This document shows, one piece after another, positions 1 through 7,504 of a DNA stretch of 12,878 nt (positions are counted from its first letter, which is position 1; the number at the start of each line of letters is the position of its first letter). The stretch lies in the NCBI GenBank assembly GCA_025449515.1, contig JANWJI010000050.1, positions 1 to 12,878 of the forward strand. The letters are read 5' to 3'. The notes under the pieces are model-generated. The model did not search any database, was not told the DNA's origin, and was given only the letters and a program-made list of their open reading frames with translations. This DNA is from Nitrososphaeraceae archaeon (GTDB lineage Archaea > Thermoproteota > Nitrososphaeria > Nitrososphaerales > Nitrososphaeraceae). The translations under genes and the position numbers were made by a program.

Positions 1-45
1 AACCACCTACTATCTGTTTAAACGCTTTTGTAGATGCACTGAATT

Positions 46-505
46 ATGTTAGGCAGTATAGATGATGGTGTATATGATATATTCGAAAACTACACGCACA
101 AACTTTTTACACTTGGCGATGCTATCAAAGATGGAAATGTTACATTTGTTAATACTGCAGTAGAGACTTCGATGTATTTTACTACATCTATTAGATGGGC
201 TATCTCTCATGATATGTGGGCATTTCACGCAAAGGATCCTGTAGATTTGATACAAAATAATAAAGACTATACACTAAAAGATGTGGCAGGCAATATAACA
301 TGTCGTATATTTGTGCTTGGAATGGAGATGGATGATGATTCGCTGGAGGACCAAAAAGGTATACGATGCTCTTAAATGTCCAAAGAAGTATGCGCTATGT
401 ACTGCAGAAATAGGAGCAGAAAATCATTGTCAAGTTGCTGCGCTATCACTATCAAATCAAAGAATATTTGATTGGCTTGATGAAGTGGTTTTCAAAAAAC
501 CTTGA
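46..505 (+). pseudogene. Alpha/beta hydrolase (FrsA/dipeptidyl-aminopeptidase-like), frameshifted C-terminal part
   Basis: The C-terminal half of a serine alpha/beta hydrolase is readable in two frames. Positions 46-354 give a helical cap segment ending in an 'ITCRIFVLGMEMDDDS' strand, which in this family carries the catalytic Asp. Positions 356-502 continue with 'KVYDALKCPKKY', 'AEIGAENHCQ' (the His of the catalytic triad) and 'SNQRIFDWLDE', the usual C-terminal end. The two parts join at an A-run (353-357): dropping one A restores a continuous reading, so the lesion is a one-base insertion. The N-terminal half with the nucleophile elbow is not in the window; all frames before position 46 are short, and the frame ending 'FVDALNYVRQYR' may be a further shifted piece. 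Family assignment rests on recalled motif pattern. The gene is probably inactive unless the shift is a sequencing error. Confidence 0.7.
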
Positions 506-632
506 CAAAAATGGAAACCAAAGTTGAGATATCTATCTATATGGGGCTTATTTATGGACATTTAATTGAATAATAACTGCGTATATGAGCAAATATAGTT
601 GGGAAAGGCCAAATAACACATTGCATAGATAA

Positions 633-761
633 AATTGTCGAGGGTGTACTCACGTACTAGTCAATGTCGATCTGATCAGAGAGAATAATAATGCTTATTG
701 GACTGGTGTTCTAGAGTATTCAAAAAAGAGGATGAAAACTAAATTTAAGAACTTTTTATGA
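633..761 (+). pseudogene. Possible C-terminal coding remnant
   Basis: An open stretch on the plus strand reads '...VDLIRENNNAYWTGVLEYS' followed by a lysine-rich tail and ends at TGA 759-761. It is protein-like (charged amphipathic helix, basic tail) but has no start codon before the Met near its end and is preceded by TAA at 630-632. It overlaps the 3' end of the convergent DUF1059 gene by 17 bases. I do not recognise the family. It may be the end of a decayed gene or a chance open frame. Confidence 0.22.
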
Positions 762-939
762 GTTTGCGGAAATGATCTTTATTTTTGGATATTTCTTCGT
801 CCCAAGCCTGCTCATTATATCCATGGACTTCAATACCGTGCTTTTTTGCATTTTCTAATATCTCTTCTTCGGTTTCACCATACATAGTATGTGTGCAAAC
901 TGGATCGCCCGCATCCTTACAGTTCAAGCTTAGAGTCAT
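745..939 (-). CDS. DUF1059 family small protein
   Basis: A complete 64-residue protein with an ATG start at 939. The layout matches the DUF1059 family: an N-terminal 'LNCKDAGDPVCTHTMYGETE' segment with the conserved Cys-Lys-Asp and a second Cys, then 'EEILENAKKHGIEVHG', and a short C-terminal helix rich in Lys and Glu. Family members are about 55-70 residues, so this one is full length. Their biochemical role is unknown; the paired cysteines and histidines suggest metal binding or redox sensing, which is inference. The gene stands alone, convergent with the hydrolase remnants, with no clear operon partner. Confidence 0.85.
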   Translation of the reverse strand: MTLSLNCKDAGDPVCTHTMYGETEEEILENAKKHGIEVHGYNEQAWDEEISKNKDHFRKLIKSS

Positions 940-1021
940 TAAAGAGTAATAATCTATCCAGGAGTTAAGCTTTACGCTCGTCTAAGAACTTTTACCGTTG
1001 AGTGTAGTACTAATCAATTTT

Positions 1022-1228
1022 CTAAAGATAACGGTAACTATCAGTAAAGACTGACTTAACTGAGATAAGTGGATATCGATCAGGCATAAGTCTGAGAGCT
1101 CGATAATTATGAAGGATCTTATTTAACTTCATTGTCTCATCTAATACTTCTATATATGCTTCTAACGGAACAAAACGCCACATTTTTCTATTCTGCCCAA
1201 TAATATAAGTCGAAATTCTATGCGACAT
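1022..1228 (-). CDS. Hypothetical protein, 68 residues
   Basis: A minus-strand open frame with ATG at 1228. The product is basic and aromatic, with 'RKMWRFVPLEAYIEVLDE' near the start and 'RALRLMPDRYPLISVKSVF' towards the end. There are no signal peptide, membrane segment or cysteine motifs, and I do not recognise a family. Its size, residue mix and position in a run of minus-strand genes make it plausible, but a chance open frame is not excluded. Confidence 0.3.
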   Translation of the reverse strand: MSHRISTYIIGQNRKMWRFVPLEAYIEVLDETMKLNKILHNYRALRLMPDRYPLISVKSVFTDSYRYL

Positions 1229-1365
1229 AGTTATTGCATGTTACTTCTGCTTGATCTTGTTATGCTATATCCCATATATCATGATCTCTACTTGACGATT
1301 GATACGTTATTTGAAATTTTGGGATTTCCTTAAATAGCTCCCTTCCCCTGAAGGGCAAAGAAAAG

Positions 1366-1860
1366 TTAACGTGGTTTACTTATTGTGGCAACCCATTCGG
1401 CCCAACTTATAACTCCTAGGTCTGGTCTTCTCATTTTATCATCTAGCACTGTCAGATACTCCAGCAGATGGCCATCGGGATCTCTAAAGTAAATAGCGGC
1501 AGCTGGCATCCATCCTATGACACTGGGTTCCATCGACTCTGTCCCAAAGAAAGATAGAGGCATGATCCCCTGAGCTTTTAGTTGCTGAGGCGCAGACAAG
1601 AGATCGTTAATTCCTGCCACCTCAAAGGCCACATGCAGAGTCAGACCTATAGGTGCCGTACCAACTGACCATATGCCTAGCATCGAATGTCTAGAAGAAT
1701 AAGAAGGATCACCGATCCAGAAGAAAGCGGTGCCACGCTCAGGTACCTCAAAAGCGAGATGAAGGCCCACTACATCACGGTAGAAGATGATAGATCTCTG
1801 AAGATTACTTACAGTCAGATGTGTCTCAAAGAGTCCGCGTAGTGGAACGAGTCCATTCAT
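1366..1860 (-). CDS. VOC (glyoxalase/bleomycin-resistance/dioxygenase) superfamily protein
   Basis: A 164-residue protein with the paired beta-alpha-beta-beta-beta modules of the vicinal oxygen chelate fold. Module 1 opens with 'FETHLTVSNLQRSIIFYRDVVGL' (His14 as metal ligand). Module 2 has 'LHVAFEV' (His76) and 'YFRDPDGHLLEYL' (Glu134), giving the usual His/His/Glu metal site. The C-terminal 'LGVISWAEW' tail resembles a bacterial VOC subgroup. The substrate is not predictable; family members include glyoxalases, ring-cleaving dioxygenases and antibiotic-binding proteins. Length is normal for a two-module monomer that pairs as a dimer. The stretch is visibly richer in G+C than the flanking DNA and uses codons such as CTG, GCC and GGC more freely, consistent with recent transfer (inference). 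Confidence 0.88.
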   Translation of the reverse strand: MNGLVPLRGLFETHLTVSNLQRSIIFYRDVVGLHLAFEVPERGTAFFWIGDPSYSSRHSMLGIWSVGTAPIGLTLHVAFEVAGINDLLSAPQQLKAQGIMPLSFFGTESMEPSVIGWMPAAAIYFRDPDGHLLEYLTVLDDKMRRPDLGVISWAEWVATISKPR

Positions 1861-2161
1861 TGTTAGATACTCATAGTATTATGTACTTAAACCCCCTGAT
1901 CGTTTTTCACCACAACATCTGAACACCCTGAGGCTATTTTTACCCTGCATCATCATTGGAAAATGGTGAAAATATGGACAATCATTTATGCACGCGTCTA
2001 AATTAGATACTTTATCCAAAATGTTATATCATCGTCATCATCATTCAGAATGAGCGATATTATAGATAACTCTCGATGTTAGATCCTTTACTACTTAATC
2101 TAAATTCTTTACCTAAGAAGATATTATGATTTATGTATAACTTGTAATATATGTTCGTTTG
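1861..2161. other. Intergenic, no gene seen
   Basis: About 300 bases between two minus-strand genes. All six frames are broken by frequent stops. The left end must hold the promoter of the VOC gene; an A/T-rich patch reading TTTAAGTA on the minus strand just upstream of its ATG is a weak TATA candidate. I see no RNA gene or clear repeat. Confidence 0.4.
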
Positions 2162-2593
2162 TCATTTCTGTATCTTAAATGACTTTAGCCATTCCATATA
2201 TAACTGAGTTAACTTGGGTGAGGAATCCTTAATCATGGTAAGTATTTTATGATGAAACAGTATTCGTGCTAATACTAAATCATATTCAAATGACAAATAA
2301 TTCAAATACGATTCAACAATTTTATTTGCTGCTTCAATTATTGGTATAATTTGTTCTTTGGCGACTATGCCATTTTTAGAATACTCTTCAATCAAATCTA
2401 CCTGATTTTTCACCAAACTATTACAAGAGCCTAGCATGCCTTCTTGTAGATTTGCGATGGCCTGTAGATATTCGAACTGCTTTTTATTTATCTTGCCATA
2501 CATCATAGAACAGGTTTTAGAAAATGTTTGCAAAGCATCCTTCTCCTCACTATCAACGGTATTATTCTGATCATTACCTTTTGCTGACGACAA
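2162..2593 (-). CDS. Hypothetical helical protein (phasin-like in character)
   Basis: A 143-residue product with a TTG start at 2593. An in-frame TAA lies 12 bases upstream and there is no ATG between them; the next Met is residue 30. After a polar, disordered-looking N-terminus (residues 1-20, rich in Ser, Asn, Asp, Glu), the rest is predicted helix: 'KKQFEYLQAIANLQEGMLGS', then 'KNQVDLIEEYSKNG', and a C-terminal amphipathic stretch with 'ILFHHKILTMIKDS'. There is no transmembrane span and no catalytic motif. The helical, moderately amphipathic character recalls phasins or PhaE-like PHA granule proteins known in some Nitrososphaeria, but no motif proves this and no pha gene is nearby. It is divergent from the methyltransferase gene. 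Confidence 0.6.
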   Translation of the reverse strand: MSSAKGNDQNNTVDSEEKDALQTFSKTCSMMYGKINKKQFEYLQAIANLQEGMLGSCNSLVKNQVDLIEEYSKNGIVAKEQIIPIIEAANKIVESYLNYLSFEYDLVLARILFHHKILTMIKDSSPKLTQLYMEWLKSFKIQK

Positions 2594-2605
2594 ATGTATT
2601 CTTTT

Positions 2606-2704
2606 TTACCCACATACTTTTGCATTTCCATCAAGAAAAACCTTTTCATTAATTAGTTCACTGAGGAAAGCTGTCAAATGATATAACCCTATTGATGCAC
2701 TCAT
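2606..2704 (-). CDS. Possible 32-residue mini-ORF upstream of the helical protein
   Basis: ATG at 2704 and TAA at 2606-2608, in the same frame as the gene starting at 2593 and only 12 bases before its TTG. The peptide begins 'MSASIGLYHLTAFLSELINE' and is protein-like in composition. It could be a leader ORF, a small protein, or the original N-terminus of the downstream gene cut off by a nonsense mutation. Nothing in the sequence decides between these. Confidence 0.25.
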   Translation of the reverse strand: MSASIGLYHLTAFLSELINEKVFLDGNAKVCG

Positions 2705-2826
2705 CAAGCGAGTTTTGTTTTTGACATTCCCAATATTCTTGCAGATATAATTGTCCTAGTTGTCATTTATCCTTTCTTACCATCAAGTGACTATAAGTTC
2801 TAGATATAATCCGTCATCCGCTTCAA

Positions 2827-2834
2827 TTTAAATA
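2827..2834 (+). promoter_or_regulatory. Archaeal TATA box of the methyltransferase gene
   Basis: TTTAAATA is a perfect match to the archaeal TATA consensus TTTAWATA. It starts 39 bases before the TTG start at 2866. With the usual 22-27 base distance to the start site, transcription would begin around 2855-2860, giving a very short leader. No transcription data are visible; the call is from sequence and spacing. Confidence 0.55.
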
Positions 2835-2865
2835 GGTAATATTGTCCATCTCTCTTTGATTTTAC

Positions 2866-3849
2866 TTGATTAATCTGCTTAAGCTATTTCTATCCGCATT
2901 TAGGCGCAATGAACATGATGTTATTAATCTTTATGATTCTCTCTCGGGCTTAATGCAAATTACAACTGGAGGGAATATGCTCAATTTTGGATACTGGGAC
3001 GACAAGACTCAAAATCCTTTGCAGGCGCAATATACACTCTCTAAAATGATTGGAGAATTTGCTTCCTTGCAGACAGCAAGAAGATTAGTAGATGTTGGGA
3101 GCGGATACTCTGCTCCGGCACTTCAATGGAAATCACAATATAGTTTTCTGAAAATGCTCTGTATAAATATAAATTTACAACAATTGAAGATTGCTGCCGC
3201 TTTGAAGTCAAATAGTCAAAGAATAGATCATGGTGTTGGATTAGTCTCTCTTAAGGGTTTAAGAAATAATAATGTATTTCACATAAATGGGACTTCTACA
3301 ATGTTACCAATTAGAAGTAATTCTGTAGATAGAGTAATTGCTTTTGAATCTGCACAGCATTTTAAACCATTGATACAATTTATACATGAATCAAATAGGG
3401 TCTTAGAACGCTCCGGACTTATAGTATTAGCAATGCCAGTTATAACAAGCGCCTCTAATTTGCTGTCAATTCCACTTTTTCTAAAACTAGGAATACTATC
3501 TGTAACTTGGGCTTCCGAACATTACGAGTTAGAATACGTCAAATCAATAATTAAGACACATGGTTTCGAAATCAAAGATATCCAATATATAGGCTCAAAT
3601 GTATATGGGACGTTAGCGAGTTATTATATTGAGAATAGAGAAAAATTAAAGAACATGATTGTTAGAGAATACCCAAAATTTCTTGAAACTATTCTTTATA
3701 AATCACTTTTAGAAATGAAGGCCGCTTCTCATCATGGGCTTATCGATTATATATTATTGAAGGCTGAAAAATATGATTCCGTTAATTTTAGTAATCAGCG
3801 TGCAATAGACACTTCAAATACTCATTATCAATACAGTGGTGACGCTTAG
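2866..3849 (+). CDS. SAM-dependent class I methyltransferase
   Basis: A 327-residue protein. Residues 34-50 ('TGGNMLNFGYWDDKTQN') are the entry segment seen before the Rossmann domain in small-molecule and lipid methyltransferases. Residues 74-82 ('LVDVGSGYS') are motif I for SAM binding; residues 147-166 ('LPIRSNSVDRVIAFESAQHF') are the motif II/post-II region of Methyltransf_11 enzymes; 'VLERSGLIVLAMP' (179-191) is motif III. The C-terminal ~70 residues are helical and poorly defined. The substrate is unknown; relatives include O-methyltransferases of natural products and sterol/quinone methylases. The start is TTG because an in-frame TGA lies at 2857-2859, the next ATG is at residue 30 inside the conserved region, and a TATA box sits at the right distance. 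It is not in an operon. Confidence 0.85.
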   Translation: MINLLKLFLSAFRRNEHDVINLYDSLSGLMQITTGGNMLNFGYWDDKTQNPLQAQYTLSKMIGEFASLQTARRLVDVGSGYSAPALQWKSQYSFLKMLCININLQQLKIAAALKSNSQRIDHGVGLVSLKGLRNNNVFHINGTSTMLPIRSNSVDRVIAFESAQHFKPLIQFIHESNRVLERSGLIVLAMPVITSASNLLSIPLFLKLGILSVTWASEHYELEYVKSIIKTHGFEIKDIQYIGSNVYGTLASYYIENREKLKNMIVREYPKFLETILYKSLLEMKAASHHGLIDYILLKAEKYDSVNFSNQRAIDTSNTHYQYSGDA

Positions 3850-4406
3850 TGACTTTACTACAAAATTATATAACAGCAAACATCATCCACTAATAATTAT
3901 TTTCTCAATTGATCTATTGCTATGATGTATGGCAACAGCACCATGTTCACAATGGAAAAGGGAATATGATATATGCGATATACTAAAAATCCCTGTTTCA
4001 GTTGCTTATAAGTAAAAGATACTAAAAAAAATAAGCTCAAGTCTTTTAATCGGCTCTGCAGAGTTAAGGTTTCCACTCGATATGATGATGACAAACAGAT
4101 GGTGGCTTTCTCCATTCCATCTGGTGAAATCTGTGATGTAGCGATTAACTTTAACAGAAAAAGTGAAATAATCTGAAGTGGATAATCATATATCTATATG
4201 TCCAGGATTCCATAGGAAAATAGTAGTAGCTGGCATTAATCTCTATCGAATTAAATCCTTAATTTACATACCATTCTCTTTATCATCTGATAATCTGATG
4301 AACAATGCCAGAGGCTACTGCCTCAAAGACAAATGAGTCACTCTCGAAGGTCTCGGTAGGATTGAAGTTTAGCCTTATCATAACTTAGCAGAGGAAACTT
4401 ATAAAA

Positions 4407-4436
4407 ATAGAATTTGTTGTCTAAAACAAATTTTAT
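4407..4436. repeat. 12-bp inverted repeat, hairpin with 6-base loop
   Basis: ATAGAATTTGTT and AACAAATTTTAT pair over 12 positions around a GTCTAA loop, with one G-T mismatch. The stem is A/T-rich. It directly overlaps the end (TAA complement at 4433-4435) of a decayed minus-strand reading frame, so it may have been the 3' end structure of that gene; alternatively it is an operator-like site. Confidence 0.45.
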
Positions 4437-4579
4437 GAAAACGCGGATCTATATAGGGCACAATTTGGACGGATCAGATTGAAAAATTCCTTTATGGTCG
4501 AGCACTATCGAGCAGGAAAATCAACATGATATGGACCATGACGTTCGTCGGCCAGGTAATATATGTTGGTCAAGTACTC
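4433..4579 (-). pseudogene. Possible decayed minus-strand gene, C-terminal part
   Basis: On the minus strand, 4579-4508 reads 'EYLTNIYYLADERHGPYHVD' and continues to an in-frame TAG at 4505-4507. The same frame then gives 'CSTIKEFFNLIRPNCALYRS' and ends with TAA at 4433-4435. A shifted frame just upstream reads 'YLIYAYDYGLS', which would join with a frameshift near 4580. The composition is much more protein-like than the opposite strand. No family recognised; at least two lesions are needed, so chance is possible. Confidence 0.25.
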
Positions 4580-4942
4580 ACCGACAATCCATAGTCATAG
4601 GCATATATCAGGTAGCTGGTAGGCCATCAATGGATATAAATTAGCCTTTGCACTTTGCGATCTAGTTATACTTTGAATCCCGATTAATCACAAGTAATGC
4701 AAATCTGAAATGATAGGAGAATAGAAAACGAGCCCAAATAACGTTAAATACTAATATCTTGTGTATCCAGTCACGAATATCTAGTTACTCAAGCGAATCT
4801 TCATTTCCTATTGGAGATACCGATCAGTTAAGAGAATAGAACTAACTTGCCTTGATAAACAAGGGACATTAGTTTATCTAAAAAATTTATAGTAAGTAAA
4901 GTTCAAATTATTATTCATCGTCATAAAGTCATAGGCTTTCCA

Positions 4943-5137
4943 TCACCTGCGGACTATGATAGATAATAGACAATAAAAATAATCTAACCATTCATTAACT
5001 ATTTGATGCATTTGAGATATACATAGGTTGGAAGCAGTGATTTTCAAGATAAGAATTTCCTCATTTGTCAAACTGATAACAGCCTTTAGCACAGCGCAGG
5101 TATGAGAATTGGGTCTTGAATAAGAGAACAGACTCAT
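4943..5137 (-). CDS. Doubtful short hypothetical ORF
   Basis: An ATG-started 64-codon frame on the minus strand, divergent from the gene at 5252. The product has a hydrophobic middle ('EEILILKITASNLCISQM') and an aromatic C-terminus ('WLDYFYCLLSIIV'). I recognise no family and see no clear promoter. It is listed because it stands alone in a gap with no better gene on either strand. Confidence 0.2.
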   Translation of the reverse strand: MSLFSYSRPNSHTCAVLKAVISLTNEEILILKITASNLCISQMHQIVNEWLDYFYCLLSIIVRR

Positions 5138-5225
5138 CTGATGATTTACTAGATTTATTCACATTATTGTTAGACTATTAGCTGGGTAACGAATAATATA
5201 CAAAAAGGATGAATAAAGCTAACCC

Positions 5226-5233
5226 TTATTATA
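5226..5233 (+). promoter_or_regulatory. Archaeal TATA box for the 83-residue hypothetical gene
   Basis: TTATTATA starts 26 bases before the ATG at 5252. At normal archaeal spacing, transcription would start at or next to the start codon, predicting a leaderless mRNA. This supports the gene downstream being real. Confidence 0.45.
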
Positions 5234-5251
5234 CAATCTAACAATTAATAA

Positions 5252-5503
5252 ATGTCATTATCTATACTATTCAATAAGATGAAGTTTATAATAGAAGGTC
5301 AACATAGGGATCACGAATTCAAGCTAGTAGGATCTGTTAATGGATTTCATCTCGAATTGAATAATCGTGTCATATTGTACGCAGACAATATAGAAAAAGA
5401 TGGATGTATAACTATCGACGAATCAGTGTTTTACAAGGTAGAATCGATTAATAAGAATTCCCATGATTACCATATTAAGGATATACAAACATGTGATAAT
5501 TAA
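5252..5503 (+). CDS. Hypothetical protein, 83 residues
   Basis: A small acidic/basic mixed protein, probably beta-rich: 'MKFIIEGQHRDHEFKLVGSV', 'GFHLELNNRVILYADN', 'GCITIDESVFYKVESI'. Alternating hydrophobic and polar residues suggest a small antiparallel sheet domain. There is no signal peptide or membrane segment. Not recognised. The ATG is supported by a TATA box 26 bases upstream and ends with TAA at 5501-5503. It stands alone, with more than 600 bases of non-coding DNA after it. Confidence 0.5.
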   Translation: MSLSILFNKMKFIIEGQHRDHEFKLVGSVNGFHLELNNRVILYADNIEKDGCITIDESVFYKVESINKNSHDYHIKDIQTCDN

Positions 5504-6124
5504 TTGAGATACATCTGTATCACTTACTGCTAGCGTTAACAAAAATATGAGTAACCGTTCACTTAGTCTTGATAAATGATAATCAACATATTATAATCTT
5601 TCATATTCAACCTCTTACAAAATAAAGGATTATTGAATCAAATGAGGAAAACGTTATCAAATAAATATGCGTACTGATACGATAAAGGTTTGAATATCCA
5701 TGCATTAGACAATTGACTTTACAACTCACTCCATAAAGGAGTAGGTGACTAATCAATCAATTAATTTATGAATGAATGAATGACCAATTTTCCACCAATT
5801 GTATCAGTATCTACTTCGGCTTTCTTTATGTCATAGATAAAAACATATGATCAAAGTTTACTATTTGAAAATATACTCTAACCTTAGTGAAGTTGCTACG
5901 AGAATCAGATTTGATCCATGGCCATAGTATAATTAAGAAAAACGATATGTAATATGCGCTATTCATTCAAATGTATGCACGTAGAAAACATGACTTAACT
6001 ATTAGATCTATGCCCATTGCTTGATTTCGCTTGACCAGCGATGGAGTGCAGAGATTATCCGCTTAGTTCTATTTGTTTCAGATACCATTCTATCTAAATT
6101 CAAAGAAAATATGATTTAGTTTAT
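5504..6124. other. Intergenic, no gene seen
   Basis: About 620 bases with frequent stops in all frames. It holds a short TGAA/ATGA tetranucleotide run near 5768-5783 next to an AATC run near 5751, and a small hairpin (ACTCC-ataaa-GGAGT, 5728-5742). None has a clear role. The right end abuts the 3' end of the broken DinB gene. Confidence 0.4.
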
Positions 6125-6655
6125 TTATAATATTCTTATTTCCATACCCATAGCGGATCCGTTTTTCATTATCGAAAGCCAGCCCATGTCTGGCGGATGT
6201 ATATTCATTTGCCAGAGAATTGCTATTATTTCGCCCCTATGGTGCAGTTCCTCAGCTATGACATGGATTAAGACATCTTTAACTTGCGTGTTTCTCTTTA
6301 TTCCGTCTTGATTAATTCTTGAAACTCGTTTACAAAGATCATCAGGCCTAAGCAAGGACAAATAGTTATCAATTTTCAAGGCCGTACTAGAGTTATAGTA
6401 GTCAATTGTCCTCCATGATGTATAATTTTAATAAGGAAATGGTCTATTCGGATCTTCCAGACCTTGAATGGAATAATTAATCCATGAGTCTTCAACCCAA
6501 ATTATGTGCAATAAAGTATCTTTCAATGACAACCATCCAGTTTCATGGTTTTTGACCATATCTTCCCATGATAAAGTTTTCTTAAATACATCGATATAAT
6601 TTTGTCTTACTGTATGATTATAGTTAAAGAGTTCTTTAAAGTCAGAAGTTTCCAT
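6125..6655 (-). pseudogene. DinB/YfiT-family protein interrupted by one in-frame TAA
   Basis: The reading frame from ATG 6655 to the stop at 6125-6127 is continuous except for one TAA at 6428-6430 (codon 76). Before it: 'WLSLKDTLLHIIWVEDSWI' with the first metal-ligand His (residue 50), ending '...DPNRPFPY'. After it: 'NYTSWRTIDYYN', then 'VLIHVIAEELHHRGEI' carrying the second and third metal His (about 138-139), and 'LWQMNIHPPDMGWLS'. This is the four-helix DinB fold with its His triad; total length (176 codons) is normal. Members are thiol-dependent or metal-dependent enzymes of mostly unknown substrate. No frameshift is required, so the lesion is a single base change. The C-terminal piece alone could restart at TTG 6379 but would lack the first His. 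Recent pseudogene, or a sequencing error. Confidence 0.82.
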
Positions 6656-7504
6656 TTTCGTATTCCTAATAGTGTTAAAAGTTCAGGTTACAAATAGTTT
6701 TTCTTCCTTCATGGATCTTGCACAGAAAAAAGCTGTATGTTTAGTATAGCCTAAAATGAATATTGTTTCCTTTTCAAAGTACTACCAATTCTTATCCAAG
6801 CCTATCAATATTAATCTGTATCCGATTCGAGTCGCATACGCTTTGATTGTGGTGATGCATGTTAAAATACAATTACTACCTTATAGATAGGTATTGATAC
6901 GAAATCAGCAAGTTGCTAATTCAGGTACAATACCTCTGATAACTTAAACATTCAACTATACTCAATGAAGGTGGTAACTGTATCAATAATGCTAAACTTG
7001 TGTTCAAAATGAGCAATAGAATAAAAGAATAACTTCAATTCTTTTTTCGACATCTATCTGTTTATCACGAACAATAACTTTGAATTTTAGCGGTAGTTTA
7101 AAATTAACACGAGATGGATTACTCCTTACCATAAATGCATCAGAAATTCTGTAAAGATGAGCCCGCCTCAAAAACAAAAGCTCTACTTTTTCGGTTGAGC
7201 TCTATAAATAAACAACATTTATTATTTATCGATATTGTTGCTTACTAAACTAAAATAGGTACTATATCTGATACAAATTTGTGTTTGAATATCTGATCTA
7301 TCCACCGCTAGGGTTTTTAATAACTCTCCTCGGGCTCGAAGCAGCGTGGCACTTTACATCATGCAAGATACCAGACAAGACAATAAAATCCTGCATGTAC
7401 AAGCAGCTAAAGCTAATTTCAGCAAGAATGTAGCAGACAAAGAAATCATCAGTCAATTCGATGATGTCGAAAGGAGGAACAAATTCTAGACAAGAAATGA
7501 AAAA
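6656..7504. other. Intergenic region with short open frames only
   Basis: About 850 bases. The left end holds the promoter side of the DinB gene. Two short open frames are visible: a minus-strand one (ATG at 7132, stop at 7004-7006, 42 residues, basic) and a plus-strand one (7361-7489, 42 residues). Neither has a recognisable domain. No RNA gene seen. Confidence 0.4.
7361..7489 (+). CDS. Doubtful 42-residue ORF before the broken receiver
   Basis: ATG 7361 to TAG 7487-7489; the frame is open back to 7289. The product starts 'MQDTRQDNKILHVQAAKANF' and is polar and helical in character. It is in the same frame as the receiver gene that begins 15 bases further on, so it might be the N-terminal part of a larger protein cut by the TAG, or a separate small ORF. 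No family recognised. Confidence 0.25.
   Translation: MQDTRQDNKILHVQAAKANFSKNVADKEIISQFDDVERRNKF

Larger units (their letters stand above)
3850..5251. other. Long gene-poor region with decayed coding traces
   Basis: About 1.4 kb without a convincing intact gene. A plus-strand open tail (about 4012-4176) reads protein-like but is preceded by stops in the same frame and has no early start codon. A minus-strand trace ends at a hairpin near 4407-4436. A 64-codon minus-strand frame at 4943-5137 starts with ATG but has no recognisable feature. No RNA gene was seen. Confidence 0.4.

Noticed and set aside
3897..4115. 72-codon minus-strand ORF
   Set aside because: Low-complexity hydrophobic and aromatic product with no family resemblance; the opposite strand over 4012-4176 reads at least as protein-like, so it may be a shadow of decayed sequence.
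4012..4176. Plus-strand open tail reading 'YDDDKQMVAFSIPSGEI'
   Set aside because: Protein-like, but preceded by two in-frame stops and lacking an early start codon; not enough to call a gene or a recognised remnant.
5751..5783. AATC and ATGA/TGAA tetranucleotide runs
   Set aside because: Only a few units each; simple-sequence slippage without other signal.
6820..6840. T-loop-like GATTCGAGTC
   Set aside because: No matching T-stem, anticodon arm or acceptor stem around it, so not a tRNA.
7004..7132. 42-codon minus-strand ORF, basic product
   Set aside because: No promoter, no recognised domain, and the frame is open further upstream without a normal start; likely chance.
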